Assembly (NCBI RefSeq): GCF_024721015.1
Contig: NZ_JANAIF010000022.1
Location: 1 to 61,492 of the forward strand
Direction of reading: 5' to 3'
DNA: 61,492 nt
Source of the DNA: Xenorhabdus bovienii
GTDB lineage: Bacteria > Pseudomonadota > Gammaproteobacteria > Enterobacterales > Enterobacteriaceae
Positions 27,033 through 37,911 of this stretch are shown one piece after another (within the stretch, counting starts at the first letter, position 1; each line of letters starts with the position of its first letter). The notes beneath the pieces were generated by a model. It was not told where the DNA came from. It ran no database searches and worked only from the letters and a program-made list of their open reading frames with translations. The position numbers and the translations under genes are program-made.

Positions 27033-27081
27033 TTGGTGAATCCACATAATAAGTGAAATTTTTGACCGTTGTTGATTGGTG

Positions 27082-27603
27082 GGTTCTGTCGCATTAAATC
27101 CTGTTTGGATAATATGGCATTTTTTATTGGTTGAACTGACGATGTCCCCGACTCGAGAAGCGTTCAAACACCTGCATTATCCTGTTGATATCATCGCTCA
27201 GTGTGTTCGCGGGTCTACGCGCTGAGCTTGCGTAATATCGAGAAATGATGGCTGAACGGGGTGGGGGATGCAGATGGAGAGCATAAATCTATGGTCACCC
27301 TCCTCAATGCGGAAGAATCGCCTCAGCAGGTGATTGAAATCCGGCAAAATACCTGAATAACCTCATTGAGCAAGACCATCGCTATGTTAAACGTCGGATA
27401 CGCCCGATGCTGGGATTTAAATCGTTCTGCGGGGCATAAACGTTGCTGATGGGGATAGAGTGAGCCATCATGCTGAGTAAAGGACAATGTCTTCAAAATG
27501 AAGGCGAGAATTTATCGCCAGCAGAGCTGTTTTATCGACTGACTATGTAAAAAGCAATCACACCGAATGCGACTGATAAACTCGCCGTTAATGCGACAGA
27601 ACC
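27082..27603 (+). mobile_element. IS6-family element, heavily deleted
   Basis: Both terminal repeats are intact (GGTTCTGTCGCATTA at 27082 and its complement at 27589-27603), but only about 520 bases lie between them instead of about 800. Fragments of the transposase are readable (AFKHLHYPVDIIAQCV, LNNLIEQDHRYVKR), split by deletions and frameshifts. Its right end cuts directly into the RCC1-like gene fragment that follows. Confidence 0.8.
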
Positions 27604-27928
27604 CCCCAGGTATCTGCTGTCAGAGCAAGAAATGCTGTCCCTGTTGCGTAGATGGCTTTTACATTCTTCATTTCAGGTTGGGATATAAAGTTAACGCGAC
27701 TAGGTTCAGCATTTTGCCAAGTTTAATACGGTACCATCTTGACGTAATGCCGCAGATACATTAGCTGAGCAAATTATTTGAACCACATCTTTGAAAGCTA
27801 TAAATTCCTCGAACACTGGGCCGTCGTTATAATTCTGCACTTCATCCCAATATACTATGCCATGTGGAGGGGGTCTCCCCGCATAAGGTTTTTTTGTTTA
27901 GTGGTTGCTATATCTACTCCATTACTAT
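27604..27928 (-). pseudogene. fragment of a second RCC1-like gene
   Basis: The bases match the region 13325-13665 of the RCC1-like gene at high identity, in the same orientation, with several small deletions and frameshifts. It covers the last propeller repeats only. The 3' end was removed by the adjacent IS6 element and the 5' end fades at 27928. It shows that a second copy of the gene existed on the typA side of the island. Confidence 0.8.
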
Positions 27929-28683
27929 ATTTGAATAAAAATAATTTATGTAAAAATATCATTTATTAATAACATTCTTTTATTTCTTTATTTTAAATAA
28001 TTATTTCCGGATTGAGATGAAATCGGATCGAATAGTTATTTTCTTTTGTTCATAATAAATTAGCCCTCTTGGTATTCGTGTTTATATAAACGTGATTGGA
28101 TCTTAAAAAGAAGGAAAACACTATAAATATAAGTCTATTTAATGACTAATGAAAATAAATTATCACTACTGAATCTGAAAATTTCTTCCCTATTTATTCA
28201 GTTTTAATAAGTAAAATTATATTAAATCATATTTTATTGATGGCATCGGTATTAACTCGTACAAAGACACATAAATAACCCTGTAAACCACAAAAAATAT
28301 TCTCACTATCCCTATTTATAACATTATTATTTCTTATAAAAACCGATTGGAATAATAATATTTTAAATTAATTATTTAGTTGATTTTAATTAGTTATTGC
28401 AATAGAAAAAAATCTAGTGGTGCAAAGGTCAAACAGAGCAGGTATCATTAAGCCCACCGCAGAACTGTATCTTGTTGACGTTCTAGATGTACTGATTACA
28501 TCCTCTCATCATGGTATCTCTTCCTGTACAGACAAACTTCTAGGGTGATGAGCTTCACATTTATTTCACTCTGTAGATATAACGTGTAAAATAACAGCAT
28601 ATTTGTGTTAGATGAATGCGCGTTGCGTTCTGCACGCTGTATCCGTTTAATATTTTCTCAAATAGTTAAAATGGTAAAAATAC
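27929..28683. other. AT-rich region before typA, no gene recognised
   Basis: About 750 bases without a convincing frame. The first 450 are extremely AT-rich and may be island remnant. The last 250 (from about 28430) have core-like composition and should contain the typA promoter and leader, but I could not assign a clear -35/-10 pair. Confidence 0.5.
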
Positions 28684-30507
28684 TTGTCAATTAATAACTT
28701 AAGAAATATCGCCATCATCGCTCACGTCGACCATGGCAAAACCACGCTGGTTGATAAACTCTTGCAGCAGTCTGGTACATTTGGCGAACGCGCAGCAACG
28801 ACTGAGCGTGTAATGGATTCCAATGATCTGGAAAAAGAGCGTGGCATCACCATTCTTGCAAAAAACACTGCCATTAAATGGAATGATTACCGTATCAACA
28901 TCGTAGACACCCCAGGCCACGCCGACTTTGGTGGTGAAGTAGAGCGTGTGATGTCAATGGTTGACAGTGTGCTGCTGCTGGTTGATGCGATGGATGGCCC
29001 GATGCCACAAACTCGCTTTGTAACCCAGAAAGCCTTTGCCCACGGCCTGAAACCTATCGTCGTCATCAACAAAGTTGACCGTCCCGGCGCACGTCCTGAC
29101 TGGGTCGTCGATCAGGTATTTGACCTGTTCGTCAACCTGGGTGCAACTGATGAGCAACTGGACTTCCCGATCGTTTATGCTTCTGCACTGATGGGTATTG
29201 CTGGTAACGAACACACTGACATGGCGGAAGACATGACCCCGCTGTATCAGGCGATTGTTGATCACGTTGAGCCGCCTAAAGTTGATCTGGATGGCACATT
29301 CCAGATGCAAATCTCGCAGTTGGACTACAACAACTATGTTGGGGTTATCGGCATTGGCAGTATTAAGCGTGGCACCGTAAAACCAAACCAGAACATCACC
29401 ATCGTTGACAGTGAAGGCAAAACCCGTAACGGTAAAGTCGGTAAAGTCTTCAGTCATCTGGGTTTGGATCGCATTGAATCTGCTCAGGCGGAAGCAGGCG
29501 ACATCATCGCGATTACGGGTCTGGGCGAGCTGAACATCTCTGATACGCTGTGTGATACCAGTGCTGTTGAAGCCTTGCCAGCACTGGCGGTTGATGAGCC
29601 TACTGTTAGCATGTACTTCTGCGTAAACACCTCCCCTTTCTGTGGTCGTGAAGGTAAGTACGTGACTTCTCGTCAGATCCTTGATCGTCTGAGAAAAGAA
29701 CTGGTACACAACGTGGCACTGCGTGTTGAAGAAACCCAAGATCCAGATGCATTCCGCGTTGCAGGTCGTGGTGAACTGCACCTGTCCGTCTTGATTGAAA
29801 ACATGCGTCGTGAAGGCTTCGAGATGGGAGTTTCCCGTCCAAAAGTTATTTACCGTGAAATCGATGGCCGTAAGCAGGAACCATTCGAGCAGGTCACACT
29901 GGATATCGAAGAGCAACATCAGGGTGATGTGATGCAGGCTCTGGGTGAGCGTAAGGGCGAACTGCGTGACATGCTGCCAGATGGCAAGGGTCGCGTGCGT
30001 CTGGATTACTCTATTCCAAGCCGTGGTTTGATCGGTTTCCGTACAGAGTTCATGACCATGACTTCCGGTACGGGTCTGCTGTATGCGACATTCAGTCATT
30101 ATGATGATATTCGTCCGGGTGAAATCGGTCGCCGTCAAAACGGTGTGATGATTTCCAACGGTCAGGGTAAAGCGGTTGCTTACGCACTGTATAGTTTGCA
30201 GGATCGCGGCAAGCTGTTCCTCGGTCACGGTACGGAAGTTTATGAAGGCCAGGTTATCGGTATTCACTCTCGCTCCAATGACCTGACCGTGAACTGTCTG
30301 ACAGGTAAGAAACTGACCAACGTTCGTGCATCAGGAACGGATGAAGCAACGACACTGTCTCCATATCTCAAGAAAACACTGGAGCAGGCGCTGGAATTTA
30401 TCGATGATGACGAACTGGTTGAAGTGACTCCGCAGTCGATTCGCCTGCGTAAACGCCATTTGACTGAAAATGATCGCCGTCGCGCAAATCGTGGCAAAGA
30501 AATGTAA
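28684..30507 (+). CDS. typA: ribosome-associated GTPase TypA/BipA
   Basis: TypA (BipA) is a translational GTPase related to EF-G that helps 50S assembly and growth at low temperature. The 607-residue protein has the G1 motif AHVDHGKTT (residues 12-20), the switch-II block [15 protein letters not shown], and NKVD for guanine binding. The EF-G-like domains and the C-terminal TypA-specific part follow, ending [13 protein letters not shown]. The frame starts at TTG (28684), giving [16 protein letters not shown], where homologs have Met-Ile-Glu-Lys-Leu-Arg; no ATG exists upstream in frame, so TTG is the likely start, with a weak ribosome binding site. In E. coli typA is next to and divergent from glnA; here the island separates them. 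Confidence 0.96.
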   Translation: MSINNLRNIAIIAHVDHGKTTLVDKLLQQSGTFGERAATTERVMDSNDLEKERGITILAKNTAIKWNDYRINIVDTPGHADFGGEVERVMSMVDSVLLLVDAMDGPMPQTRFVTQKAFAHGLKPIVVINKVDRPGARPDWVVDQVFDLFVNLGATDEQLDFPIVYASALMGIAGNEHTDMAEDMTPLYQAIVDHVEPPKVDLDGTFQMQISQLDYNNYVGVIGIGSIKRGTVKPNQNITIVDSEGKTRNGKVGKVFSHLGLDRIESAQAEAGDIIAITGLGELNISDTLCDTSAVEALPALAVDEPTVSMYFCVNTSPFCGREGKYVTSRQILDRLRKELVHNVALRVEETQDPDAFRVAGRGELHLSVLIENMRREGFEMGVSRPKVIYREIDGRKQEPFEQVTLDIEEQHQGDVMQALGERKGELRDMLPDGKGRVRLDYSIPSRGLIGFRTEFMTMTSGTGLLYATFSHYDDIRPGEIGRRQNGVMISNGQGKAVAYALYSLQDRGKLFLGHGTEVYEGQVIGIHSRSNDLTVNCLTGKKLTNVRASGTDEATTLSPYLKKTLEQALEFIDDDELVEVTPQSIRLRKRHLTENDRRRANRGKEM

Positions 30508-30762
30508 TTTCACCGCTCTTAATTGTGTGTGCAAATTGCGTATGAATAGCTTAGGGTGCTCCGGCACTCTGAGTTTCTTTGACGTTTCTTCAGATTGACA
30601 TCCACGCTAATAACCTACCTGTACCTCCACTCAAAAAATTGTTAGCTTTTTCAACAACTCTTAATCAAAAGCGTAATTTGTCTGTTTTTTATCATTTCAC
30701 TCTTTTTTCTTAACAAAATTATGATAAAAGTACAAAACGACAATCGTCAGTCAGGAGGGATT

Positions 30763-31380
30763 ATGCTGTATATTTTCGATATGGGTAATGTGATTATTGA
30801 TATTGATTTTAAAAGAGTACTGGCTGTCTGGAGTAACCTGAGTGGAACACCACTGGCAACATTGACCACAAGATTTTCAATGGGAGAGGCTTTTGAGCAA
30901 CATGAATGTGGGCAAATAACGGATGCTGAGTTTGCAGATGTGTTGTGCGATGAAATGGAGGTCTCGCTCAGTTTTGAACAGTTCACGGAAGGCTGGCATG
31001 CGCTCTTTATTGATGTCAGACAGAATGTTATTGAACTGATGAATAAATTGCGTGAACAGGGACATCGTGTTGTTGTACTGTCAAATACAAACCGCCTCCA
31101 TCTTGATTACTGGCCACATCATTACCCTGAGATTGCAGCATCTACAGATTTCCTTTATTTATCCCAAGATCTGGGCATGCGCAAACCGAATTCTGACATT
31201 TTTAAATACGTGCTTGGAGCAGAAGGTATGACCGCTGAACAGGCTGTATTTTTTGATGATGTTTTGGCAAATGTTGAAGCTGCAAGAAAAATAGGCATCA
31301 ATGCTATTCATGTGACTGACAGGAGCGTGATTCCTGATTACTTTAAGGCACATGATTTCTCCCTTCCCACAGAAACGTAA
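30763..31380 (+). CDS. yihX: HAD-like phosphatase YihX (alpha-D-glucose-1-phosphate phosphatase)
   Basis: YihX hydrolyses sugar phosphates, in E. coli chiefly alpha-D-glucose 1-phosphate. The 205-residue product has the HAD nucleophile motif FDMGNV at residues 4-9, motif II (VVVLSNTNR), motif III lysine (LGMRKP) and motif IV ([11 protein letters not shown]). The ATG at 30763 has a perfect ribosome binding site (AGGAGGGA); a longer frame from 30721 lacks support. In E. coli rbn (yihY) lies between yihX and dtd; here only about 80 bases separate them, so rbn is missing from this place. Confidence 0.92.
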   Translation: MLYIFDMGNVIIDIDFKRVLAVWSNLSGTPLATLTTRFSMGEAFEQHECGQITDAEFADVLCDEMEVSLSFEQFTEGWHALFIDVRQNVIELMNKLREQGHRVVVLSNTNRLHLDYWPHHYPEIAASTDFLYLSQDLGMRKPNSDIFKYVLGAEGMTAEQAVFFDDVLANVEAARKIGINAIHVTDRSVIPDYFKAHDFSLPTET

Positions 31381-31462
31381 CTTCTTCTGCCCTTGCCGAG
31401 GCGGTTTACCCCACTTTCCTTGCCCGTTTTGGGCAAGGATGACATGGATAACAGACAAAAAA

Positions 31463-31900
31463 ATGATCGCATTAATTCAGCGCGTAACACAGGCGAAAGT
31501 TGTTGTTAAGGATGAAACTATTGGGGAAGTTGAGCAGGGGCTGCTGGTTTTACTCGGCGTTGAGAAAGAAGATAACCAGCAAAAAGCGCAGCGTTTATGT
31601 GAAAAAGTAATGGGATATCGGGTATTCAGTGATGAGCAGGGAAAAATGAATCTGAATGTTCAGCAGGCTAATGGTAGTTTGCTGGTCGTTTCCCAATTTA
31701 CCTTGGCTGCAGATACCCAAAAAGGTTTAAGACCGAGTTTTTCTGGCGGTGCTGAACCTCAAAAAGCAGATGAACTTTATCGCTATTTTGTTGAACAGTG
31801 CCGTGTAACTGGTGTAAAAACAGAAACGGGGCAATTTGCCGCAGACATGAAAGTGAGTCTGACAAATGATGGGCCGGTGACTTTTTGGTTGCAGGTATGA
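31463..31900 (+). CDS. dtd: D-aminoacyl-tRNA deacylase Dtd
   Basis: Dtd removes D-amino acids wrongly attached to tRNA. The product has 145 residues, the same as E. coli Dtd, when started at the ATG at 31463 ([13 protein letters not shown]); a longer upstream frame is not supported by homologs. The active-site motifs are present: SQFTLAAD near residues 77-84, and the Gly-cisPro motif in the [11 protein letters not shown] end. A hairpin (31418-31438, CCTTGCCC/GGGCAAGG) without a T-run lies in the gap to yihX. Confidence 0.96.
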   Translation: MIALIQRVTQAKVVVKDETIGEVEQGLLVLLGVEKEDNQQKAQRLCEKVMGYRVFSDEQGKMNLNVQQANGSLLVVSQFTLAADTQKGLRPSFSGGAEPQKADELYRYFVEQCRVTGVKTETGQFAADMKVSLTNDGPVTFWLQV

Positions 31901-32013
31901 TATGCAGACACACTTCAACAGAGTGACGGGTATAACAATAAAAAAACTCATCGTTTGCTGCATGCGCTCTCCTGACTACACATGACAACACGCATAAAAA
32001 AGGGGTTGTTCCT

Positions 32014-32931
32014 ATGTACCATCTGAGAGTACCTCAAACAGAACAAGAGCTGGAAACCTATTATCAATTTCGTTGGGAGATGCTGCGCAAGCCGCTTCAT
32101 CAGCCTATCGGTTCAGAAAAAGATGGTTACGATTCGATTGCTCATCATCAAATGGTGGTGGATGAACACGGTAATCCGGTTGCTGTTGGGCGCTTATATA
32201 TCAATGCAGACAGTGAAGGCGCTATTCGTTTTCTGGCTGTTCATCCCAATGTGCAGCAGAAAGGACTGGGTACATTGATTGCTATGGCATTGGAATCAGT
32301 TGCCAGACAAGAAGGTGTGAAACGGATTGTTTGCAGTGCACGGGAAGATGCCGTTGATTTTTTTAATAAATTGGGATTTAAAAACCGGGGTTTGATCAAT
32401 GGTGCCAGAACGTCTCCCATTAGCCATTTCCTGATGATCAAGCCTATCATGAGTCTTGATGATATTCTGCATCGTCCGGACTGGTGTGCGGAGTTGCAGC
32501 AGGCATGGTATCAACAGATCCCTCTGAGCGAAAAGATGGGTTTACGCATTACCCAATATACTGGGCAACGCTTTATTACAACGATGCCAGAAGCGGGAAA
32601 TCAGAACCCGCATCATACCATTTTTGCGGGTAGCCTGTTTTCGCAGGCCACACTGACAGCATGGGGGCTGATCTGGCTGTTGTTACAGGAACGCCAACTG
32701 GGGGGCAACATTATTCTGGTAGATGCCAATATCCGTTACCGACAGCCCATTACGGGGCGCCCCAATGCCGTCGCTGATTTCAATAACATGAGCGGTGATT
32801 TGGCTCGCCTTGCCCGTGGCAATAAGGCACGGGTTAAACTGGAAGTACAGGTCAGCGGTGAACAGGGCGTTGGTAGCGTGTTCACCGGCACTTATCTCGT
32901 GCTGCCTGTCGAACGCCCCGTTACAGTTTAA
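32014..32931 (+). CDS. yiiD: YiiD (FabY): GNAT domain fused to a thioesterase-like domain
   Basis: The 305-residue protein has an N-terminal GNAT acetyltransferase fold (about 1-145; the acetyl-CoA loop is seen in [12 protein letters not shown] and [18 protein letters not shown]). The C-terminal YiiD_C hot-dog domain follows (about 160-300; [19 protein letters not shown]). E. coli YiiD has been linked to malonyl-ACP decarboxylation at the start of fatty acid synthesis and is also called FabY. dtd-yiiD is the E. coli order. The gene converges on yicH and the two coding regions overlap by 11 bases. Confidence 0.88.
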   Translation: MYHLRVPQTEQELETYYQFRWEMLRKPLHQPIGSEKDGYDSIAHHQMVVDEHGNPVAVGRLYINADSEGAIRFLAVHPNVQQKGLGTLIAMALESVARQEGVKRIVCSAREDAVDFFNKLGFKNRGLINGARTSPISHFLMIKPIMSLDDILHRPDWCAELQQAWYQQIPLSEKMGLRITQYTGQRFITTMPEAGNQNPHHTIFAGSLFSQATLTAWGLIWLLLQERQLGGNIILVDANIRYRQPITGRPNAVADFNNMSGDLARLARGNKARVKLEVQVSGEQGVGSVFTGTYLVLPVERPVTV

Positions 32932-34744
32932 TTTTGGGGCAGGTTTTACTCTCGGCAGTTTCACTTTCTGCGCTTGTATTACCTGCCTCTGCTGTATGAA
33001 CTTCCGTTGAAGGTGCCGTAGGGTGCGCTATTGCAGCGCCATCTACGGCTCCAGCTGGAGAGCAGTTACTGCTTAAAATTAGCCCCTGAGCAATGGACTG
33101 TGAGTCTTTGTTTGATGATTTATCTTCAGCAGTCAGTGTGCCATTGATGGTACCTTTAATATCATCAGCAGAGAGATTACCTGTTATGGTGAGTGAAAAA
33201 TTTCCTTCACCCTGAATAGTGAGTGGTATCCAACCCCATCGTGGCAGGATGCCTAAATCCGCATTCATGCCCTTGAAATTAAGCACAAAAGGTTTTTGGG
33301 CGGTTTGCTGTTCAACTGAACCGCTAGCTTGTAGTAATCCATGACCGTTGAAGGCGTTCAGTTTATCAATCGTTAGCTTGTCATCTGTAGCGTGTAATTG
33401 CAGATAGGGACGAGTTATTTCAATTTTATTAAATGTTCCACTGGCCGCCTGTAAGGACGCCTGACCCTCCCATAATCCCCACCTGCCGTTTTTCAGGATA
33501 TTCATGGTATCCACATGGCCTGAGAGAGTGGTGAGCTGAAATGGGAAATCCGGATTAACATCAATCAGCAGAGTATTATTGACGCTGATATCATTTAATT
33601 TTAGCCCTGAAATCCACCCCGGTGCGGCGTTTTTGATATCGTTTCGCCATGTGGGTGGCAGGTCATAAACTAGCCCGGTTACTGAGCTGTTACTGAACGT
33701 CAGTTGACGGTTTTTGCGATCCCACTCGGATTGGATGTTGAATAACCCTTTTTGGTAGTGGGTCGTCAGATGAGCGACAGTAAAAGTATCACCAGAAAAA
33801 TGGAGTTGCCCCAGTGTGTTGCTGAACTGAGCGTTATTGAATGCCATATTCATGACATTGAAATCAATCAGCCCATCTTTAGCTTCCCAGCTCCCATTCA
33901 CCAGTCCCAGGTTTTTGATGGTGGTATCCAGGTAATCGACAGACCAATTTTTCCCTTGTAGCTTGGCATTGGTGATATTGAGGTCTTTAACATGAATGGC
34001 CGGAAGATGACGGGTTTTTTCTTGCAACGTGCTCAATGTCATCGGTGATTGCCAGCGTATATTGCTGATCAGGAGATTATTCCAGCGCCAGCTGCCGTCA
34101 GATAATTGCCGGCCATCCCCAGATATAGCCCCTTGCAGAAATGCTGCACCAAAAGTGTCGATAGCCAGAGTCTTATTCTGGTAGCTGCCCTGCATAATAA
34201 TCTTTTCAAAGGGAATACCGTTGAAACTCATAGTACTGGCACTAAACTGATACTGCCCATTGCCAAACGGGTTTCCTGCGGCAGGCATCCAAGGGGTGAT
34301 GCCACCCGTGATATTTTCCCCTTTAATTTGTGTATGGGGGTTTTCTAACTGAATATTCATCTGGTTTAGTTGCAGAATGTCTGCTTGCAAGAGGGGGGGC
34401 AATTGATCGCCTGCCAGTATCAGTTTCCCTTGTTGCAATGTTAGCCGATGGAGGTTACGCGGTGTCAGCCAGTGTTGCCATTTGAGATCCAGATTAACGG
34501 TATTGGCATTGAGTGAGAAAGCGCTTTGCTGATCATGGATATTCACGTTGTTAAGCGTCAATGTCGCAGGTTGCAGCCAGTTGTGACCGATGCTTTCAAT
34601 GCTGATCTCGTAGTGGCCTTGTCTGTTGAGCCATTGGTTTAATTGTTTGGTTCCCCAGTGCGTCTGGACAACGATATAAATGACGATAATTGCCAAAATC
34701 AGCAACAGCAAAAGAGTAACAAAAAATTTCCTTAACCACTTCAT
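32921..34744 (-). CDS. yicH: AsmA-family protein YicH
   Basis: The 607-residue protein has one N-terminal membrane anchor (about 7-28, [20 protein letters not shown]) and a long periplasmic part of AsmA type with repeated amphipathic beta strands, ending in an Ala/Ser/Glu-rich tail. AsmA-like proteins bridge inner and outer membrane and are linked to lipid transport; the role of YicH itself is unclear. It is next to xanP, as in E. coli, where the protein is slightly shorter (569). The C-terminal tail after about residue 555 looks poorly conserved. Confidence 0.85.
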   Translation of the reverse strand: MKWLRKFFVTLLLLLILAIIVIYIVVQTHWGTKQLNQWLNRQGHYEISIESIGHNWLQPATLTLNNVNIHDQQSAFSLNANTVNLDLKWQHWLTPRNLHRLTLQQGKLILAGDQLPPLLQADILQLNQMNIQLENPHTQIKGENITGGITPWMPAAGNPFGNGQYQFSASTMSFNGIPFEKIIMQGSYQNKTLAIDTFGAAFLQGAISGDGRQLSDGSWRWNNLLISNIRWQSPMTLSTLQEKTRHLPAIHVKDLNITNAKLQGKNWSVDYLDTTIKNLGLVNGSWEAKDGLIDFNVMNMAFNNAQFSNTLGQLHFSGDTFTVAHLTTHYQKGLFNIQSEWDRKNRQLTFSNSSVTGLVYDLPPTWRNDIKNAAPGWISGLKLNDISVNNTLLIDVNPDFPFQLTTLSGHVDTMNILKNGRWGLWEGQASLQAASGTFNKIEITRPYLQLHATDDKLTIDKLNAFNGHGLLQASGSVEQQTAQKPFVLNFKGMNADLGILPRWGWIPLTIQGEGNFSLTITGNLSADDIKGTINGTLTAEDKSSNKDSQSIAQGLILSSNCSPAGAVDGAAIAHPTAPSTEVHTAEAGNTSAESETAESKTCPKIKL

Positions 34745-34891
34745 GATCTCACCTCAGTATGACCTCCTGATAAAGACTCTTTATGCCGTAAAACGGATAT
34801 TCACACAATAGGGTGGGGTGGATTGATAATCAATCAGTGTGTTTCTGAAGAAACTCATGTTGATATTGCGAAGGGTTACGCAAACAAAGTG

Positions 34892-34918
34892 AAAAAACTC
34901 CCACTGAAAAAGCGGGAG
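34892..34918 (-). terminator. intrinsic terminator after xanP
   Basis: On the minus strand the stem CTCCCGC/GTGGGAG (one mismatch-like G-T pair) with a 7-base loop is followed by six T, about 30 bases after the xanP stop. Confidence 0.85.
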
Positions 34919-34947
34919 AGGAAATCAGAGGAATGAAAATCCGGCCG

Positions 34948-36333
34948 CTATTTTTCCTGCGGAAAAATCAGGTTCAGAAGAATTGCAGTCAGCCCGCCAG
35001 CGGCAATGCCGGAAGATAGCAGATTTTTCACCCACTCAGGTGCAAACTGTAAAATCAAGGGTTGTTGGGATACGCCCAAACCAACGGCTAGCGACAACGC
35101 GATGATCATAATGGCGCGACGGTTCAGTGGCTCGCGGGAGACAATTCTGACACCGGATGCGGCGATAGTACCAAACATGACAATGGTGGCGCCCCCTAAC
35201 ACGGGTTCAGGAATATGTTGTACAAATCCGGCTACGGCGGGGAACAGCCCCAACAGGATCAGCATAGAAGCGATAATGTAACCAACATGGCGGCTGGCAA
35301 CGCCCGTCAGTTGTATCACACCATTGTTCTGGCCAAAACAGGAGTTCGGAAACGTATTGAATACTGCGGAAACTATCGAATTGAGGCCATTTGCCAGTAC
35401 ACCACCCTTGATACGTTTCATATATAACGGGCCACTGACTGGCTGTTCTGAAACATCGGAGGTCGCTGTAATATCGCCGATGGTTTCCAACGACGTCACC
35501 ATAAAAATCAGGATAAGGGGGATCAGTAGATTCCAGTCAAAAGACAGTCCGTAATAGAGCGGAGAGGGAACGGTGATAACGGGCGTGTCTGTTCTGGGTG
35601 TCGCATGAGGTAGCATACCCATGTACCAAGCCACCAGATAGCCTACCGCCATAGCAATGACCAGAGAAGCAACTCGTAGGTAGGGATTGCGCTGGCGATT
35701 TAGTAACACGATAACGGCAAGAACGGCTCCTGCCAGCAGCAGATTTTCAGGCGCACCAAACGTACCGTTTTGAATGGCAGAGTAACCGCCGCCGATGGAA
35801 GTCAACCCGACTTGGATCAGTGACAGGCCGATAATCATCACGACAATACCGGAAACCAGCGGCGTAATGATTTTTCTAGCCAGATGCAGCACGCGGGAAA
35901 GCAGCACCTCGGTGATTGCCGCCACCATTAGCGTACCAAACAGAGCGGCCATCATGGTTGGGATATCTGCTCCTCCATTTTTAAGAGCCAGTCCTCCCAT
36001 GATCAGTGGCGCAACAAAATTAAAACTGGTTCCCTGAATGGAAAGCAAGCCAGAGCCGACAGGCCCCCAAGAGCGGATCTGGATGAGCGATGCTACCCCT
36101 GATGCGAACAGGGACATGCTGATAATGCGCTGTGTATCCTGTTCGGACAGCCCCAGCGCCTGACAGATCAACATGGCGGGCGTGATAACGGCAACAAACA
36201 TCGCCAGCAGATGCTGGCTGGCCGCAAACAGTGCGTGTAGAAGTGGCGGTTTATCTTCTAGACGGTAAATCAATTCGCTACCTGATTGCTCGGGCGCTTC
36301 TGATGCAGAGTGTTCACGGGATGAGGTAACCAT
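34948..36333 (-). CDS. xanP: xanthine permease XanP (NCS2 family)
   Basis: XanP is a proton-linked xanthine importer of the inner membrane. The 461-residue protein has about 14 hydrophobic segments and the nucleobase-transporter signature region [17 protein letters not shown] near residues 330-346. The TM1 region holds [22 protein letters not shown]. Length and content match E. coli XanP (463). It is divergent from gltS; a PurR-like operator lies about 50 bases before its start. XanQ is a related alternative, but the gltS-xanP-yicH neighbourhood points to XanP. Confidence 0.93.
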   Translation of the reverse strand: MVTSSREHSASEAPEQSGSELIYRLEDKPPLLHALFAASQHLLAMFVAVITPAMLICQALGLSEQDTQRIISMSLFASGVASLIQIRSWGPVGSGLLSIQGTSFNFVAPLIMGGLALKNGGADIPTMMAALFGTLMVAAITEVLLSRVLHLARKIITPLVSGIVVMIIGLSLIQVGLTSIGGGYSAIQNGTFGAPENLLLAGAVLAVIVLLNRQRNPYLRVASLVIAMAVGYLVAWYMGMLPHATPRTDTPVITVPSPLYYGLSFDWNLLIPLILIFMVTSLETIGDITATSDVSEQPVSGPLYMKRIKGGVLANGLNSIVSAVFNTFPNSCFGQNNGVIQLTGVASRHVGYIIASMLILLGLFPAVAGFVQHIPEPVLGGATIVMFGTIAASGVRIVSREPLNRRAIMIIALSLAVGLGVSQQPLILQFAPEWVKNLLSSGIAAGGLTAILLNLIFPQEK

Positions 36334-36385
36334 GATGTGAAATTCCGGATGGACAAAAAACCTATTTTAATGATCTGCCTTATTA

Positions 36386-36401
36386 AGGCAATCGTTTGCG
36401 C
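36386..36401 (-). promoter_or_regulatory. PurR-type operator upstream of xanP
   Basis: AGGCAATCGTTTGCGC fits ANGCAANCGNTTNCNT at all defined positions but the last. It lies in the xanP-gltS intergenic region, closer to xanP, and so most likely controls the purine permease. Confidence 0.7.
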
Positions 36402-36574
36402 TAAATTTTTATAATGAATAACGATTTGATTTCGTCACATTTTTAAATTTTTTAACTTGTGTTTATCAGTAATTTTTTTTCTAATCCACCCCTTAGCTGC
36501 TCTTGGCGTTTTTATAGGATGATTATAACGTCGCATTAAATTCACATAACTTTAACAATAGATGGGGTACATAG

Positions 36575-37789
36575 ATGTATCAGCTGGATATTTATGGCAC
36601 GCTCGTTGCGGCTACGCTGGTTTTGCTACTAGGAAGAAAACTCGTACAATCAATTCCATTCCTTGAGAAATATACCATCCCTGAACCGGTTGCAGGCGGG
36701 CTATTGGTCGCTGTCGTTTTGCTGGCCGTTAAGCAATCCACGGGTTGGGAAATGAGTTTCGATTTATCTCTCAAAGACCCCCTCATGTTGATGTTCTTTG
36801 CCACCATCGGCTTGAACGCGAACCTTGCTAGCCTGAAAGCAGGCGGAAAATTTCTGGTACTTTTTGTCTTTGTCGTGATTGGGTTGCTGCTGGTGCAGAA
36901 CACAGTGGGTATTGCACTGGCGAAAATGCTTGGACTTGACCCATTAATGGGATTATTGGCTGGTTCCATTACACTTTCAGGCGGACACGGCACCGGAGCT
37001 GCCTGGGGTAAAGTATTCTCCGAACGCTATGGTTTTGATAATGCGACCGAAGTAGCAATGGCCTGTGCGACATTCGGTTTAATATTGGGTGGTTTGATTG
37101 GTGGCCCTGTGGCTCGTTTGCTGGTGAAAAATACCAAAGCGCCGGGCTTGGGGGCAGATGATGCCGAAATTCCTACTGCGTTTGAGAAACCTTATACTGG
37201 CCGCATGATTACACCATTGGTTATGCTGGAAACCATCGCCTTAATCTCTATCTGTTTGTTGGCAGGGAGTTATATTGAGAAACAGCTAGAGCATACGATG
37301 TTTGAATTGCCCACATTTGTATGCGTATTGTTTGTTGGGGTAATCCTGAGTAATGGCCTATCGCTGCTTGGCTTTTATCGAGTATTTGACCGAGCGGTAT
37401 CGGTACTGGGCAACGTCAGCCTGTCATTGTTCTTGGCTATGGCGTTGATGAGTCTGAAACTGTGGCAGTTGGCTTCACTTGCATTGCCAATGCTGGTGAT
37501 CCTCGTGGTGCAATCGATAGTGATGGCATTGTATGCGATTTTCGTGACTTACCGCGTGATGGGCAAAAATTACGATGCTTCTATTCTGTCGGCTGGTCAC
37601 TGTGGTTTCGGTTTGGGAGCGACACCGACGGCTATCGCAAACATGCAGGCAATTACGGATCGATTTGGGCCATCACATATGGCATTCCTTCTTGTGCCAA
37701 TGGTAGGTGCGTTCTTTATTGATATTGTTAACGCTGCCGTTATCAAAATTTATCTATTGTTACCGATATTCCCGTCTATAGCAGGTTAA
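36575..37789 (+). CDS. gltS: sodium/glutamate symporter GltS
   Basis: GltS imports glutamate with sodium ions. The 404-residue protein (E. coli 401) is polytopic with about ten to twelve helices and two re-entrant loop motifs rich in small residues: SGGHGTGAAWG near residue 135 and HCGFGLGATPTAIANM near 345. The start codon at 36575 follows a purine-rich GATGGGG sequence. It is transcribed divergently from xanP and ends in a clear terminator. Confidence 0.96.
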   Translation: MYQLDIYGTLVAATLVLLLGRKLVQSIPFLEKYTIPEPVAGGLLVAVVLLAVKQSTGWEMSFDLSLKDPLMLMFFATIGLNANLASLKAGGKFLVLFVFVVIGLLLVQNTVGIALAKMLGLDPLMGLLAGSITLSGGHGTGAAWGKVFSERYGFDNATEVAMACATFGLILGGLIGGPVARLLVKNTKAPGLGADDAEIPTAFEKPYTGRMITPLVMLETIALISICLLAGSYIEKQLEHTMFELPTFVCVLFVGVILSNGLSLLGFYRVFDRAVSVLGNVSLSLFLAMALMSLKLWQLASLALPMLVILVVQSIVMALYAIFVTYRVMGKNYDASILSAGHCGFGLGATPTAIANMQAITDRFGPSHMAFLLVPMVGAFFIDIVNAAVIKIYLLLPIFPSIAG

Positions 37790-37828
37790 TTTGATTCGTT
37801 TTTAATCTTGCCAGATAACTTGGCTAAA

Positions 37829-37860
37829 AATGCCGCTGAAATATTCAGCGGCATTTTTTT
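37829..37860 (+). terminator. intrinsic terminator after gltS
   Basis: A 12-bp perfect stem (AATGCCGCTGAA/TTCAGCGGCATT) with a 3-base loop is followed by a run of T. It also faces the end of convergent recG. Confidence 0.92.
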
Positions 37861-37911
37861 GCTTACATTGCTGCGGGTACCTTGGTCTTGCTGGTGCCTT
37901 GGGTGTCGATA

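Noticed and set aside
11239..28683. CRISPR array or prophage in the accessory island
   Set aside because: No regularly spaced short repeats and no phage structural, integrase or lysis genes were seen; the repeats present are IS ends and gene duplicates.
28954..30267. A 437-codon open frame on the strand opposite typA
   Set aside because: It is a shadow of a highly conserved GTPase gene; its translation has no domain and a composition typical of antisense frames.
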